A DNA stretch of 32,758 nt, from assembly GCA_013373175.1 (NCBI GenBank), contig JABXII010000034.1:1-32758 (forward strand), read 5' to 3'. The position numbers and the translations under genes were made by a program. Positions 8,058-16,342 of this stretch are shown in pieces. How positions within the stretch are numbered: position 1 is the first letter of the stretch; every line of letters begins with the position of its first letter. The notes below the pieces were generated by a model. The model was given only the letters and a program-made list of their open reading frames with translations. It was not told where the DNA came from and did no database searches. The DNA is from Campylobacteraceae bacterium. Its GTDB lineage: Bacteria > Campylobacterota > Campylobacteria > Campylobacterales > Arcobacteraceae.

Positions 8058-8420
8058 ATGTCGACACATTTAGTTCTTTCATCTGTGATTTTTGTCTCTA
8101 TTGCTTTTATATTGGTAGGAGTTTTCTTACTAACAAAGTATTTAGGGCCAAACAATACACAAGATAAATTAAAAAACACAGTTTACGAAAGTGGTGTTTC
8201 CAACCCCGTTGGAACTACAAACATTAGGTTTTCTATTAAGTTTTACTTAGTAGCTATTGGATTCTTATTATTTGATGTAGAAATAATCTTTATGTTTCCT
8301 TGGGCTGTAAACTTAGTTGACCTTGGCTATGCAGGTTTAGTAAAAATGTTTATTTTTATTGGACTACTTTTTGCTGGTCTTATTTATATGTATAAGAAAA
8401 AGGCGTTATCATGGGATTAG
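8058..8420 (+). CDS. nuoA: NADH-quinone oxidoreductase subunit A
   Basis: A small membrane subunit (120 residues) with three predicted helices (about 8-28, 62-85, 92-112). The conserved loop YESGV (43-47) and the segment FLLFDVEIIFMFPWA (69-83) are the family signature; this loop lies at the junction between the peripheral and membrane arms and helps shape the quinone site. It is the first gene of the complex I operon and overlaps nuoB by 10 bases. Confidence 0.95.
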   Translation: MSTHLVLSSVIFVSIAFILVGVFLLTKYLGPNNTQDKLKNTVYESGVSNPVGTTNIRFSIKFYLVAIGFLLFDVEIIFMFPWAVNLVDLGYAGLVKMFIFIGLLFAGLIYMYKKKALSWD

Positions 8421-8926
8421 GAGCTGAAGCTAATTTAGGTGATTCTATAATCACTACTAAACTTGATGAAGCAGTTAACTGGGCTAGATCATATTCAATG
8501 TGGCCAATGGCATTTGGTACAGCATGTTGTGGTATTGAATTTATGTCTGTTGCTGCTTCTAAATATGATGTATCAAGATTTGGTGCAGAAGTTGTAAGAT
8601 TCTCGCCAAGACAGGCGGACTTACTTATTGTTGCAGGAACTATTTCATACAAACAAGCTCCTGTATTAAAGAAAATTTGGGATCAAATGTGTGAACCTAA
8701 ATGGGTTATTTCTATGGGAGCATGTGCATGTTCTGGTGGTTTTTATGATAACTATACAACATTACAAGGAATTGATGAAATTATTCCTGTACATGAATAT
8801 ATCTCAGGTTGTCCTCCAAGACCAGAAGCTGTTTTAGATGCAATTATGAATATTCAGAAAAAATCTTACGATGAATCTATTATCAAAGAAAGAGACCAAA
8901 ACTTCAAAGGGATTTTAGATGCTTAA
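8411..8926 (+). CDS. nuoB: NADH-quinone oxidoreductase subunit B
   Basis: The 171-residue subunit that holds cluster N2, the last iron-sulfur centre before quinone. The ligand motif is intact: tandem Cys39-Cys40 in FGTACCGIEFM, Cys105 in MGACACSGG and Cys134 in SGCPPRPEA. The position after the third ligand motif carries an extra Cys (C107). It acts in the peripheral arm beside NuoCD and NuoI. Its start is inside nuoA and its end overlaps nuoCD by 8 bases, so the three are translationally coupled. Confidence 0.96.
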   Translation: MGLGAEANLGDSIITTKLDEAVNWARSYSMWPMAFGTACCGIEFMSVAASKYDVSRFGAEVVRFSPRQADLLIVAGTISYKQAPVLKKIWDQMCEPKWVISMGACACSGGFYDNYTTLQGIDEIIPVHEYISGCPPRPEAVLDAIMNIQKKSYDESIIKERDQNFKGILDA

Positions 8927-10553
8927 AACAGATATGCTCATTGATGCAAAAGATATAAAATCAACAATTACTAGACTTAAAAATGAAGAAGATTATACAT
9001 TATTACTAGATGTAACTGCAGTTGATTATTTACAATATCCAGATGTTACTCCATCTAGATTTGCAGTTATCTATATTTTAAGAACTAGCGACTTCAAAAA
9101 ACAAATTTCTATTAAATCATATGTTGATGATAATACTTTAGAAGTTGATTCAATTACTGAACTTTATTATTCTGCTGATTGGGCAGAGAGAGAAACTTTT
9201 GACCAATATGGTATTAGATTCAAAGGTCATCATAATTTAAAAAGAGTATTAAACCACCATCAATTTGTGGGTCACCCTCTAAGAAAAGATTATGAAATCA
9301 CTAAAGGTCAAATTTGTACTGAAACTGAAGATTTAATGGATGAAATGCTTCCTCTATTAAAAAGAAAAGGTTATAGTGAAGCTGATATGGATGAGCTAAT
9401 GATGTTAAATGTTGGACCTTCTCACCCTGCTTCACATGGTACAATTAGAAACTTCGTTGCAATGGAAGGTGAAACAATTGCTGCTTGTGTAACTGAAGTT
9501 GGTTACCTACATAGAGGTTTTGAAAAATCTTGTGAAACTCATAACTACTCTCAAATTATTCCATATACTGATAGACTTAATTATTGTTCAGCAATTTTAA
9601 ATAACATTGGTTATTCAAAAGCTGTTGAAGATATGTTAGGAATTGATATTACTCCTAGAGCAAAAATGATTAGAGTGATTATTGGTGAGCTTTCAAGAAT
9701 TATTGACCACCTTGTATGTAATGCTGCAAATATGGTTGACCTTGGTGGACTTACTAGTTTATGGTATTTATTTGCTCCAAGGGATAAAGCCTATGATTTA
9801 TTTTCAAAATTAACAGGGGCTAGACTTACAAACTCTTATACAAGAATTGGTGGTTTAGAATATGATTTATATGATGGCTTTGAGCAAGACCTTTCTCAAG
9901 TGTTAAAAGATACTGAAAAAGCTATTGAAGATGCCTTATCTTTAATTTTACATAATAGAATCTACCATGATAGAACACAAGATGTAGGTGTAATTGATGC
10001 TGAGTTTGCTATTAGTGCTGGTATTACTGGTCCTAACTTAAGAGCTGCTGGTGTTGCATATGACATGAGAAAAGATAATCCATATTATGGATATGAAAAC
10101 TTTGACTTTGATGTTGTTGTAGGTTCACATGGTGATGTTTATGACAGAATGATGTGTAGATTTGAAGAGATGAAACAATCAATCAGAATCATTAGACAAG
10201 CAATGAAAGAGATTCCAGATGGACCACTTAATGTTGACCATCAAGGAATCATCTTACCTGACAAAAAAGATGTTTATGGAAATATCGAAGGATTAATGAA
10301 CCAATTTAAATTAACATTTGAAGGTATCAAAGTTCCTAAAGGTGAATATTATTCAGCAACAGAAGGTGGAAATGGTGAACTTGGATTCTATATTGTAAGT
10401 GATGGTTCAGGTACTCCATATAAAGTTAAATGTAGACCACCTTGTTTCTATTCTTTAGGTGCTTATTCAAAAATTGTAGAAGGTGATATGTTAGCTGATG
10501 CTGTTGTAACAATGGCTAGTATGAACTTTATTGCAGGGGAGTTTGATAGATAA
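8919..10553 (+). CDS. nuoCD: NADH-quinone oxidoreductase, fused subunits C and D
   Basis: A 544-residue fusion. The NuoC part (about 1-130) ends with the family motif GHPLRKDY (118-125). The NuoD part (about 155-544) begins with LNVGPSHPASHG and runs to the usual C-terminus GEFDR. The quinone-site pair is present: His173 and Tyr222 are 49 residues apart, the same spacing as His38 and Tyr87 in Thermus Nqo4. The linker is short (about 131-155). Campylobacter and Helicobacter have separate nuoC and nuoD genes as I recall, so the fusion, as in E. coli, is worth noting. AAGGGA precedes the start, and the stop overlaps nuoE (TAATG). Confidence 0.95.
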   Translation: MLKTDMLIDAKDIKSTITRLKNEEDYTLLLDVTAVDYLQYPDVTPSRFAVIYILRTSDFKKQISIKSYVDDNTLEVDSITELYYSADWAERETFDQYGIRFKGHHNLKRVLNHHQFVGHPLRKDYEITKGQICTETEDLMDEMLPLLKRKGYSEADMDELMMLNVGPSHPASHGTIRNFVAMEGETIAACVTEVGYLHRGFEKSCETHNYSQIIPYTDRLNYCSAILNNIGYSKAVEDMLGIDITPRAKMIRVIIGELSRIIDHLVCNAANMVDLGGLTSLWYLFAPRDKAYDLFSKLTGARLTNSYTRIGGLEYDLYDGFEQDLSQVLKDTEKAIEDALSLILHNRIYHDRTQDVGVIDAEFAISAGITGPNLRAAGVAYDMRKDNPYYGYENFDFDVVVGSHGDVYDRMMCRFEEMKQSIRIIRQAMKEIPDGPLNVDHQGIILPDKKDVYGNIEGLMNQFKLTFEGIKVPKGEYYSATEGGNGELGFYIVSDGSGTPYKVKCRPPCFYSLGAYSKIVEGDMLADAVVTMASMNFIAGEFDR

Positions 10554-11029
10554 TGGGTAAATTTAAATATACAGAAGCAAATGAAAAAGAGTTTGCAAGA
10601 ATTGCTAAAAAGTATCCAAAAGTTGATGCAATGATGTTACCTGCTTTATGGCTTGTTCAAGAACAAGAAGGTTGGGTAAGTCCAGATGCAATGGTTTTTG
10701 TAGCTGATAAGTTAGGAAAAACTCCAATTGAAGTTTATGAGTTCGCAACATTCTATACAATGTTCAACTTAAAACCAATTGGGACATATCATATTGAGTT
10801 ATGTAAAACTCTATCTTGTATGGTAATGGGTGCACCTGAACTTAAAAAGTTTGTAAAAGATACTTTAGGAATTGGTCCTGGTGAAACAAGTGAAGATGGA
10901 AAATTCCACTTCTCAGAAGTTGAGTGTCAAGGGGCTTGTGGTGGTGCACCAATGATTGCATTAAATAATCAGTACCACGAAAACATGTCTGTTGATAAAC
11001 TTAAAAAGATTATTGAGGAGTGTAAGTAA
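10553..11029 (+). CDS. nuoE: NADH-quinone oxidoreductase subunit E
   Basis: A 158-residue thioredoxin-fold subunit carrying the [2Fe-2S] cluster N1a. All four ligands are visible: Cys84 and Cys89 (CKTLSC), and Cys125 and Cys129 (CQGAC). With NuoF and NuoG it forms the electron-input module. Helicobacter pylori and Campylobacter jejuni lack recognisable NuoE and NuoF, so its presence separates this organism from them. It overlaps both neighbours by one base. Confidence 0.95.
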   Translation: MGKFKYTEANEKEFARIAKKYPKVDAMMLPALWLVQEQEGWVSPDAMVFVADKLGKTPIEVYEFATFYTMFNLKPIGTYHIELCKTLSCMVMGAPELKKFVKDTLGIGPGETSEDGKFHFSEVECQGACGGAPMIALNNQYHENMSVDKLKKIIEECK

Positions 11030-12288
11030 TGGCAGTTGAATTAGTAAAAATTGTTAGTCAAAACTTTGACATTCCTGATTCTCATAAACTTGAAGTAGCT
11101 TTAAAAAATGGAAGATATGAATCTATTGATAAAGCATTTTCTATGCAACCAGATGAAATTACAGAAGAAGTTTGTAAATCAGGTTTAAGAGGTAAAGGTG
11201 GTGGTGGTGCTGCTTGTGGACCAAAATGGAAACTTATGCCACCAATTGACGAAAGACCTAGATACTTAATCGTTAATGGAGATGAATCAGAACCTGGAAC
11301 ATTTAAAGATAGACAAATTTTCCAATATGACCCACATCTTTTAATTGAAGGAATTATTTGTTCTTCATATGCAATAGGTGCACATGATGCATATATTTAT
11401 ATCAGAGGTGAATATAAATGGTTTATTGATAGATTAAATGAAGCAATTGAAGAAGCATATGAAGCTGGAATCATTGGTGAAAAAGTAATGAATAAATATG
11501 ATTATAGAATTGACATTACTGTTCACAGAGGTGGAGGTGCTTATATTTGTGGTGAAAAATCTGCTTTAATTGAATCAATTGAAGGTAAAAGAGGACACCC
11601 AAGACTTAAACCACATGGTAAAGAGTGTGAATGGTTCTATGGAATGCCTGCAACTGTAAACAATGTTGAAACAATTTCATCTGTTCCTAATATTGTATTA
11701 AATGGATATGAGTCATATACAAAATGGGGAACAGAAAGAGCTCCAGGAACAATGCTATTTGCAATGAGTGGTCCTGTTAAAAAACCAGGAGTTTATGAAC
11801 TTCAATATGGTGAAAAGATGATTGATGTTATTAATGACATCGGTGGTGGAATGAAAGATGGAATGAAATTAAAAGCAGTAATTCCAGGAGGAGCTTCATG
11901 TCCTATTCTTACAGCCGAAGAAGTTGAGAAAGCAAATTTAGATTATGAATCTATGTGGGACATTGGTTCAACACTTGGTACTGGTGGAATGATGATTATT
12001 CCAGAAGGTACTTCAATGGTTGAAGTTGCTAAAAATTTAATTGAGTTTTATCACCATGAGTCTTGCGGACAATGTACTCCTTGTAGAGAAGGAACTGGTT
12101 GGATTGATAAAACTATTAAAAAGATTCTTGAAGGTAATGGTTCAGATGAAGATCTTGATACTATTATTGATGTATGTGGAACAATGAATGGAAAAACTAT
12201 TTGTGTATTTGCACCAGCAGTTAAAGATATTATCCAAAGCATTGTTGAAAAATATAGACATGAATTTGTTGAATACTTTAAAAGTTAA
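11029..12288 (+). CDS. nuoF: NADH-quinone oxidoreductase subunit F with altered nucleotide pocket
   Basis: A 419-residue flavoprotein subunit. Cluster N3 ligands are intact (Cys346, Cys349, Cys352 in CGQCTPC, plus Cys392), and the FMN-side motif GDESEPGTFKDR (84-95) is kept. The dinucleotide pocket is not standard. The glycine loop usually read as GRGGAGF is GKGGGGA, so the adenine-stacking Phe (E. coli F67, Thermus F70) is Ala61. GEET becomes GEKS, placing Lys177 at the position of E. coli E183, which excludes NADPH. The PPFPA loop becomes PHGKE, replacing F203 with Gly197. Alignment to E. coli NuoF, from memory, is collinear with a constant offset of 6. The gene is therefore a real NuoF, but its donor may be NADPH or another carrier. 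gltA follows 20 bases later. Confidence 0.93.
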   Translation: MAVELVKIVSQNFDIPDSHKLEVALKNGRYESIDKAFSMQPDEITEEVCKSGLRGKGGGGAACGPKWKLMPPIDERPRYLIVNGDESEPGTFKDRQIFQYDPHLLIEGIICSSYAIGAHDAYIYIRGEYKWFIDRLNEAIEEAYEAGIIGEKVMNKYDYRIDITVHRGGGAYICGEKSALIESIEGKRGHPRLKPHGKECEWFYGMPATVNNVETISSVPNIVLNGYESYTKWGTERAPGTMLFAMSGPVKKPGVYELQYGEKMIDVINDIGGGMKDGMKLKAVIPGGASCPILTAEEVEKANLDYESMWDIGSTLGTGGMMIIPEGTSMVEVAKNLIEFYHHESCGQCTPCREGTGWIDKTIKKILEGNGSDEDLDTIIDVCGTMNGKTICVFAPAVKDIIQSIVEKYRHEFVEYFKS

Positions 12289-12308
12289 AATATAAGGAGA
12301 TATGAAAG

Positions 12309-13595
12309 ATGGCAAAGAATACTTTTACACTAACGGATAATAGAAATGGCAAGTCTTATGAGTATGATGTTTTAAGTGGTACAAGAGGACCAGATGTATT
12401 AGATATTAGAACTTTCTATAAAGATTCTGGAATGTTCACTTATGACCCAGGTTACACTTCAACTGCATCTTGTGAATCAAAAATCACATTCATTGATGGT
12501 GAAAACTCTGAACTAAGATATAGAGGTTATGACATTAGAGATTTAGCTGGTAAAAAATCTTACCTTGATGTTTGTCACCTTTTAATGATGGGAAAACTTC
12601 CAACTGAAGAAGAGTCAAAAGATTTTGATTTAGAAATTAGACATAGATCTTTCTTAAATGAAGGAATCATTAGACTATTTGATGCATTACCTGATGGAGC
12701 TCATCCAATGGCAACTATGGGTGCTGCAACAATGGCATTATCTGCATTCTATAAAGATCACTTACATTTAGAAGATGAAGAACAATTCAAAACAATGAGA
12801 AGAAGGATTTTAGCTAAGATGCCTACAATTGCGGCTATGGCTTATAGAAATTCAATTGGTACGCCACTAATCTATCCAGATGTAAATAAATATTTCACTG
12901 AAAACTTCTTATATATGTTAAGAGCTTATCCAAATGGAAGCATGAAATACTTAGGTGATGGTAAGAATGATGAAATCAAACAAGTTGAAGTTGATGCATT
13001 AGATGCTATTTTAACTTTACATGCTGATCATGAACAAAATGCTTCTACTACAACTGTTAGAAATGTTGGTTCAACTGAAGCTCACCCTTATGTTGCTATC
13101 GCTTCTGGTATCTCTGCATTATGGGGTTCTGCACATGGTGGAGCAAATGAAAAAGTTATGGATCAATTAAAATTAATTGGTGATGTTAAAAATGTACCTA
13201 CTTATATTGCTAAAGCAAAAGACAAAAATGATCCATTTAGATTAATGGGATTCGGACACAGAGTTTATAAAAATAGAGACCCTAGAGCTGAAACACTTAA
13301 ACTATTACAAGATCAATTAAGAGAAGAATTAAACTTAGATTCTAAGTTATTAGACGTAGCTGCAGCGGTTGAAGAAGCAGCATTAAGCGATGATTACTTC
13401 AAAGATAGAGGATTATATCCAAATATTGACTTCTACTCAGGTGTTATTTTAACTGCACTTAAGATTCCAGTAGAGATGTTTACTCCTATTTTTGTTATCG
13501 GAAGAATTCCAGGATGGATTTCTCAATGGTCTGAATTAAAGCAAGATCCAACTGCTAAAATTGCTAGACCAAGACAACTATATACAGGTAAGTAA
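12309..13595 (+). CDS. gltA: Citrate synthase, inside the nuo operon
   Basis: A 428-residue type II (Gram-negative, hexameric-class) citrate synthase that condenses acetyl-CoA and oxaloacetate to citrate. The catalytic triad is visible: His276 in WGSAHGGAN, His317 in MGFGHRVYK and Asp374 in NIDFYSG. The family N-terminal beta domain is present (about 1-60). It sits between nuoF and nuoG on the same strand, with gaps of 20 and 29 bases and its own ribosome sites (AGGAG 9 bases before the ATG), and no terminator on either side. This implies co-transcription with complex I. An ATG at 12302 in another frame would encode only 12 residues and is too close to the AGGAG to be the start. Confidence 0.97.
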   Translation: MAKNTFTLTDNRNGKSYEYDVLSGTRGPDVLDIRTFYKDSGMFTYDPGYTSTASCESKITFIDGENSELRYRGYDIRDLAGKKSYLDVCHLLMMGKLPTEEESKDFDLEIRHRSFLNEGIIRLFDALPDGAHPMATMGAATMALSAFYKDHLHLEDEEQFKTMRRRILAKMPTIAAMAYRNSIGTPLIYPDVNKYFTENFLYMLRAYPNGSMKYLGDGKNDEIKQVEVDALDAILTLHADHEQNASTTTVRNVGSTEAHPYVAIASGISALWGSAHGGANEKVMDQLKLIGDVKNVPTYIAKAKDKNDPFRLMGFGHRVYKNRDPRAETLKLLQDQLREELNLDSKLLDVAAAVEEAALSDDYFKDRGLYPNIDFYSGVILTALKIPVEMFTPIFVIGRIPGWISQWSELKQDPTAKIARPRQLYTGK

Positions 13596-13624
13596 GAAGT
13601 GTCTAATAAAGGAGATGACGCACT

Positions 13625-15061
13625 ATGAGTGAATTAGTTAAATTTTCAGTAAATGGGGAAGAGCATGAAGCCAAAAAGGGTAGTCTTTTAATAGATACTC
13701 TCTTAGATCGTGACATACATATTCCTCATTTTTGTTACCATCAAGCCCTAGGGAAAGATGGTAACTGTAGAATGTGTATGGTAGAAATTGAAGGTCAAAA
13801 AAGACCTCAAATTGCTTGTGACACGCCAGTTAAAGAAGGAATGATTGTAAGAACAAAAGGCGAAAATATTGAAAAAGTTAGAAGAGATATTTTAGAACTT
13901 GAACTTATTAATCACCCAATTGACTGTCCTACATGTGACCAAGCAGGAGAGTGTAAACTTCAAGATTATTACATGGAGTCTGGATTTTATGAATCAAGAG
14001 TAAATGTAAATCAAAAAGTTACTGCTAGAAAAAGAGTTGATTTAGGTTCTAATGTAATGTTAGACCAAGAAAGATGTGTACTTTGTACAAGATGTGTAAG
14101 ATTCTGTTCAGAAATCACTGGTACAAACGAACTTGGTGTTATTTCAAGAGCTGATCACTCTGTAATTGGTACATTCCCTGGTAAACCACTTGATAATCCA
14201 TATGCAATGAATGTTGTTGATATTTGTCCTGTTGGAGCACTTACTTCTAAAGACTTTAGATTCAAACAAAGAGTTTGGTTCATGGAATCTTTTGATGCTA
14301 TTTGTAATGGTTGTTCAATGGGATGTAATATTCATGTTGACCACAGAAAAGAAAAATATAAAGATGACCAAATCTTTAGATTTAGACCAAGAGTAAATAG
14401 AGATGTAAATGGTTGGTTTATTTGTGATGAAGGTAGACTTTCATATAAAAATGAAGAAGAAGATAGATTTACAACTCCATTAGTAGACTCAACAGAAACA
14501 CAGTTTAGTAATACAATCACTAAAGTATATAAAACATTAACAGAGAAAAAAGATATTCTTTTTGTATTAGATCCATCTTTATCTTTAGAAGAGATGCAAA
14601 ATACAATTAAATTGGCAGAAGCTGTAAAAGGTGAAATCACTGGTTATTCACCACAATACATTGATGAAAGTTTTGCAGACGACTATTTAAGAAAAAGTGA
14701 TAAAAGTCCAAACAGAGCATCTTTTAAAGAGTTAAACATTAATGAAACAGAAGAAGATTTTAAAAATAAAATTGCAAAAGCTAAAACTGTAATTATATTA
14801 AATAATAACTACTTCGACCAAAACCTAGAGATTTTAGAGGGTAAAACTGTTATTTCTTGCTTCTCACATAACTGTTTAACAATTTCAAAATCTGATGTAG
14901 CTATCCCTATTTCATCATTCTATGAAAAAAGTGGTACTTACATTAACTTTGAAGGTAAAAAACAAAAAGTTATTTCAAAACTTAAAAAAGAAAAACCAAT
15001 GGAATCAGTATCTTCAATTATTGAGCATATTAAATCTATGGTTGAAAAAGGTAGCCTATGA
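13625..15061 (+). CDS. nuoG: NADH-quinone oxidoreductase subunit G, compact form
   Basis: The iron-sulfur subunit of the input module, 478 residues against about 800-900 in most bacteria. All cluster ligands up to the molybdopterin-type domain are present: N1b (Cys37, 48, 51, 65), N5 (His97, Cys101, 104, 110), N4 (Cys151, 154, 157, 201) and an N7-like set (Cys227, 230, 234, 267). After residue 285 the large molybdopterin-like domain is reduced to about 190 residues, yet the conserved tail motif EKSGTYINFEGKKQ (434-447) remains. The gene has a clean ribosome site (AGGAG) and a 4-base overlap with nuoH, so this is a streamlined protein rather than a frameshifted one. Confidence 0.92.
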   Translation: MSELVKFSVNGEEHEAKKGSLLIDTLLDRDIHIPHFCYHQALGKDGNCRMCMVEIEGQKRPQIACDTPVKEGMIVRTKGENIEKVRRDILELELINHPIDCPTCDQAGECKLQDYYMESGFYESRVNVNQKVTARKRVDLGSNVMLDQERCVLCTRCVRFCSEITGTNELGVISRADHSVIGTFPGKPLDNPYAMNVVDICPVGALTSKDFRFKQRVWFMESFDAICNGCSMGCNIHVDHRKEKYKDDQIFRFRPRVNRDVNGWFICDEGRLSYKNEEEDRFTTPLVDSTETQFSNTITKVYKTLTEKKDILFVLDPSLSLEEMQNTIKLAEAVKGEITGYSPQYIDESFADDYLRKSDKSPNRASFKELNINETEEDFKNKIAKAKTVIILNNNYFDQNLEILEGKTVISCFSHNCLTISKSDVAIPISSFYEKSGTYINFEGKKQKVISKLKKEKPMESVSSIIEHIKSMVEKGSL

Positions 15062-16341
15062 GTACAGCTGCAATAGTAATTATTATAGTAAACATTCTTC
15101 TTGCTAAGATTCTTTCAGTTGGTACTACACCAATTATGGTTTGGTGGGAAAGAAGAGTTGCTGGTTTTATTCAAGATAGAACTGGACCAAACAGATGTGA
15201 TATTGGTGGAATTAGACTTGGTGGTTTAATTCAAGCAATCGCAGATATGTTAAAACTTGTATTTAAAGAAGACTTTACTCCTGCACATATTAAAGAGAAG
15301 TTTCTTTATACAATTGCACCAGCTTTAGTATTTATCTGTTCATTTTTAACAATGGCAGTTATTCCTTTTGCTGATAACTTAGTTATCGATGGTGAAAGTT
15401 TTATGATGCAAGCAATTCCTACTCAACTTGGAATTATGTGGTTCTTAGCATTTGCAGGTTTATCTGTATTTGGTATTATTTTAGGTGGATATTCATCTCA
15501 AAATAAATATGGTTTATTAGGTGGAATTAGAGCTTCTGCACAAGTTATTTCTTATGAAGCAGCAATGGGCTTATCTATTATCTCTATTCTTTTAACATAT
15601 GGTTCAATCAACTTAAATGATATGGTACAAGCTCAAGGTGGAACATTCTTTGGTGTTATTCCATCATGGGGTATTTTTATGCAACCACTTGCAGCTTTAA
15701 TTTTTATTGTTACTGCATTTGCTGAAACAAACAGAACACCTTTTGATATCGCTGAAGGTGAATCTGAGATTGTTGCTGGTTATCACACTGAGTACTCTGC
15801 AATGAGATTTGGTCTTTTCCAAGTTGGTGAATATGCTGCAATGAGTGCATCATCTGCAATTATTGTAACTCTATTCTTAGGTGGATATCACATTCCATGG
15901 ATGGATACAGCAACAATTCAAAATAACATCAACTATGTAATTTTAGCTATCGTAATTTTATTACCAATAAAAGCATATCTATTTGGTAAATGGATGAATA
16001 AAAACTACGATTGGTTAGATGCTAATGATAAAAGACATAGAGAAAAGAATATTTTAATTAGAGGATTCTGGTTAATTGCAATTATTATCTCTGCTGTTTT
16101 AATTATGTTCTTAGTTACAGGACTTGGTGAAAATGGTGTAAATATTGCAACTGCAGTTATCCAAATTGGTACATTTGTAGTTAAATTCTTACTTATGAAC
16201 TTAGTATTTATCTGGATTAGATGGACACTATTAAGATTTAGATATGACCAATTACAAATGTTAGGATGGAAAGTTCTTATTCCATTAGCGATATTAAATA
16301 TTGTAATAACAGCAACATTTATTGTTGTGACAGGAAGTTAA
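15058..16341 (+). CDS. nuoH: NADH-quinone oxidoreductase subunit H, enlarged
   Basis: The membrane subunit that, with NuoB and NuoD, forms the quinone chamber. Conserved parts are WERRVAGFIQDRTGPNR (30-46), AETNRTPFDIAEGESE (222-237) with the acidic residues of the E-channel, and RFRYDQLQMLGWK (393-405). At 427 residues it is about 100 longer than the usual 325-335. The extra part lies between GGYHIPWM (275-282) and the late helix near 375-390 and holds two hydrophobic segments (about 291-310 and 335-355) joined by a charged stretch. It starts within the nuoG stop (ATGA). Confidence 0.95.
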   Translation: MSTAAIVIIIVNILLAKILSVGTTPIMVWWERRVAGFIQDRTGPNRCDIGGIRLGGLIQAIADMLKLVFKEDFTPAHIKEKFLYTIAPALVFICSFLTMAVIPFADNLVIDGESFMMQAIPTQLGIMWFLAFAGLSVFGIILGGYSSQNKYGLLGGIRASAQVISYEAAMGLSIISILLTYGSINLNDMVQAQGGTFFGVIPSWGIFMQPLAALIFIVTAFAETNRTPFDIAEGESEIVAGYHTEYSAMRFGLFQVGEYAAMSASSAIIVTLFLGGYHIPWMDTATIQNNINYVILAIVILLPIKAYLFGKWMNKNYDWLDANDKRHREKNILIRGFWLIAIIISAVLIMFLVTGLGENGVNIATAVIQIGTFVVKFLLMNLVFIWIRWTLLRFRYDQLQMLGWKVLIPLAILNIVITATFIVVTGS

Positions 16342-16342
16342 T

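Noticed and set aside
12302-12343. Small upstream reading frame of 12 residues overlapping the gltA start
   Set aside because: Its ATG is only 2 bases from the AGGAG, too close for initiation, while the gltA ATG is at a normal distance of 9 bases.
13625-15107. NuoG as a pseudogene or frameshifted gene
   Set aside because: The conserved C-terminal motif of NuoG is in frame, the gene ends in a normal ATGA overlap with nuoH, and no downstream frame carries the missing domain. It is a short but intact gene.
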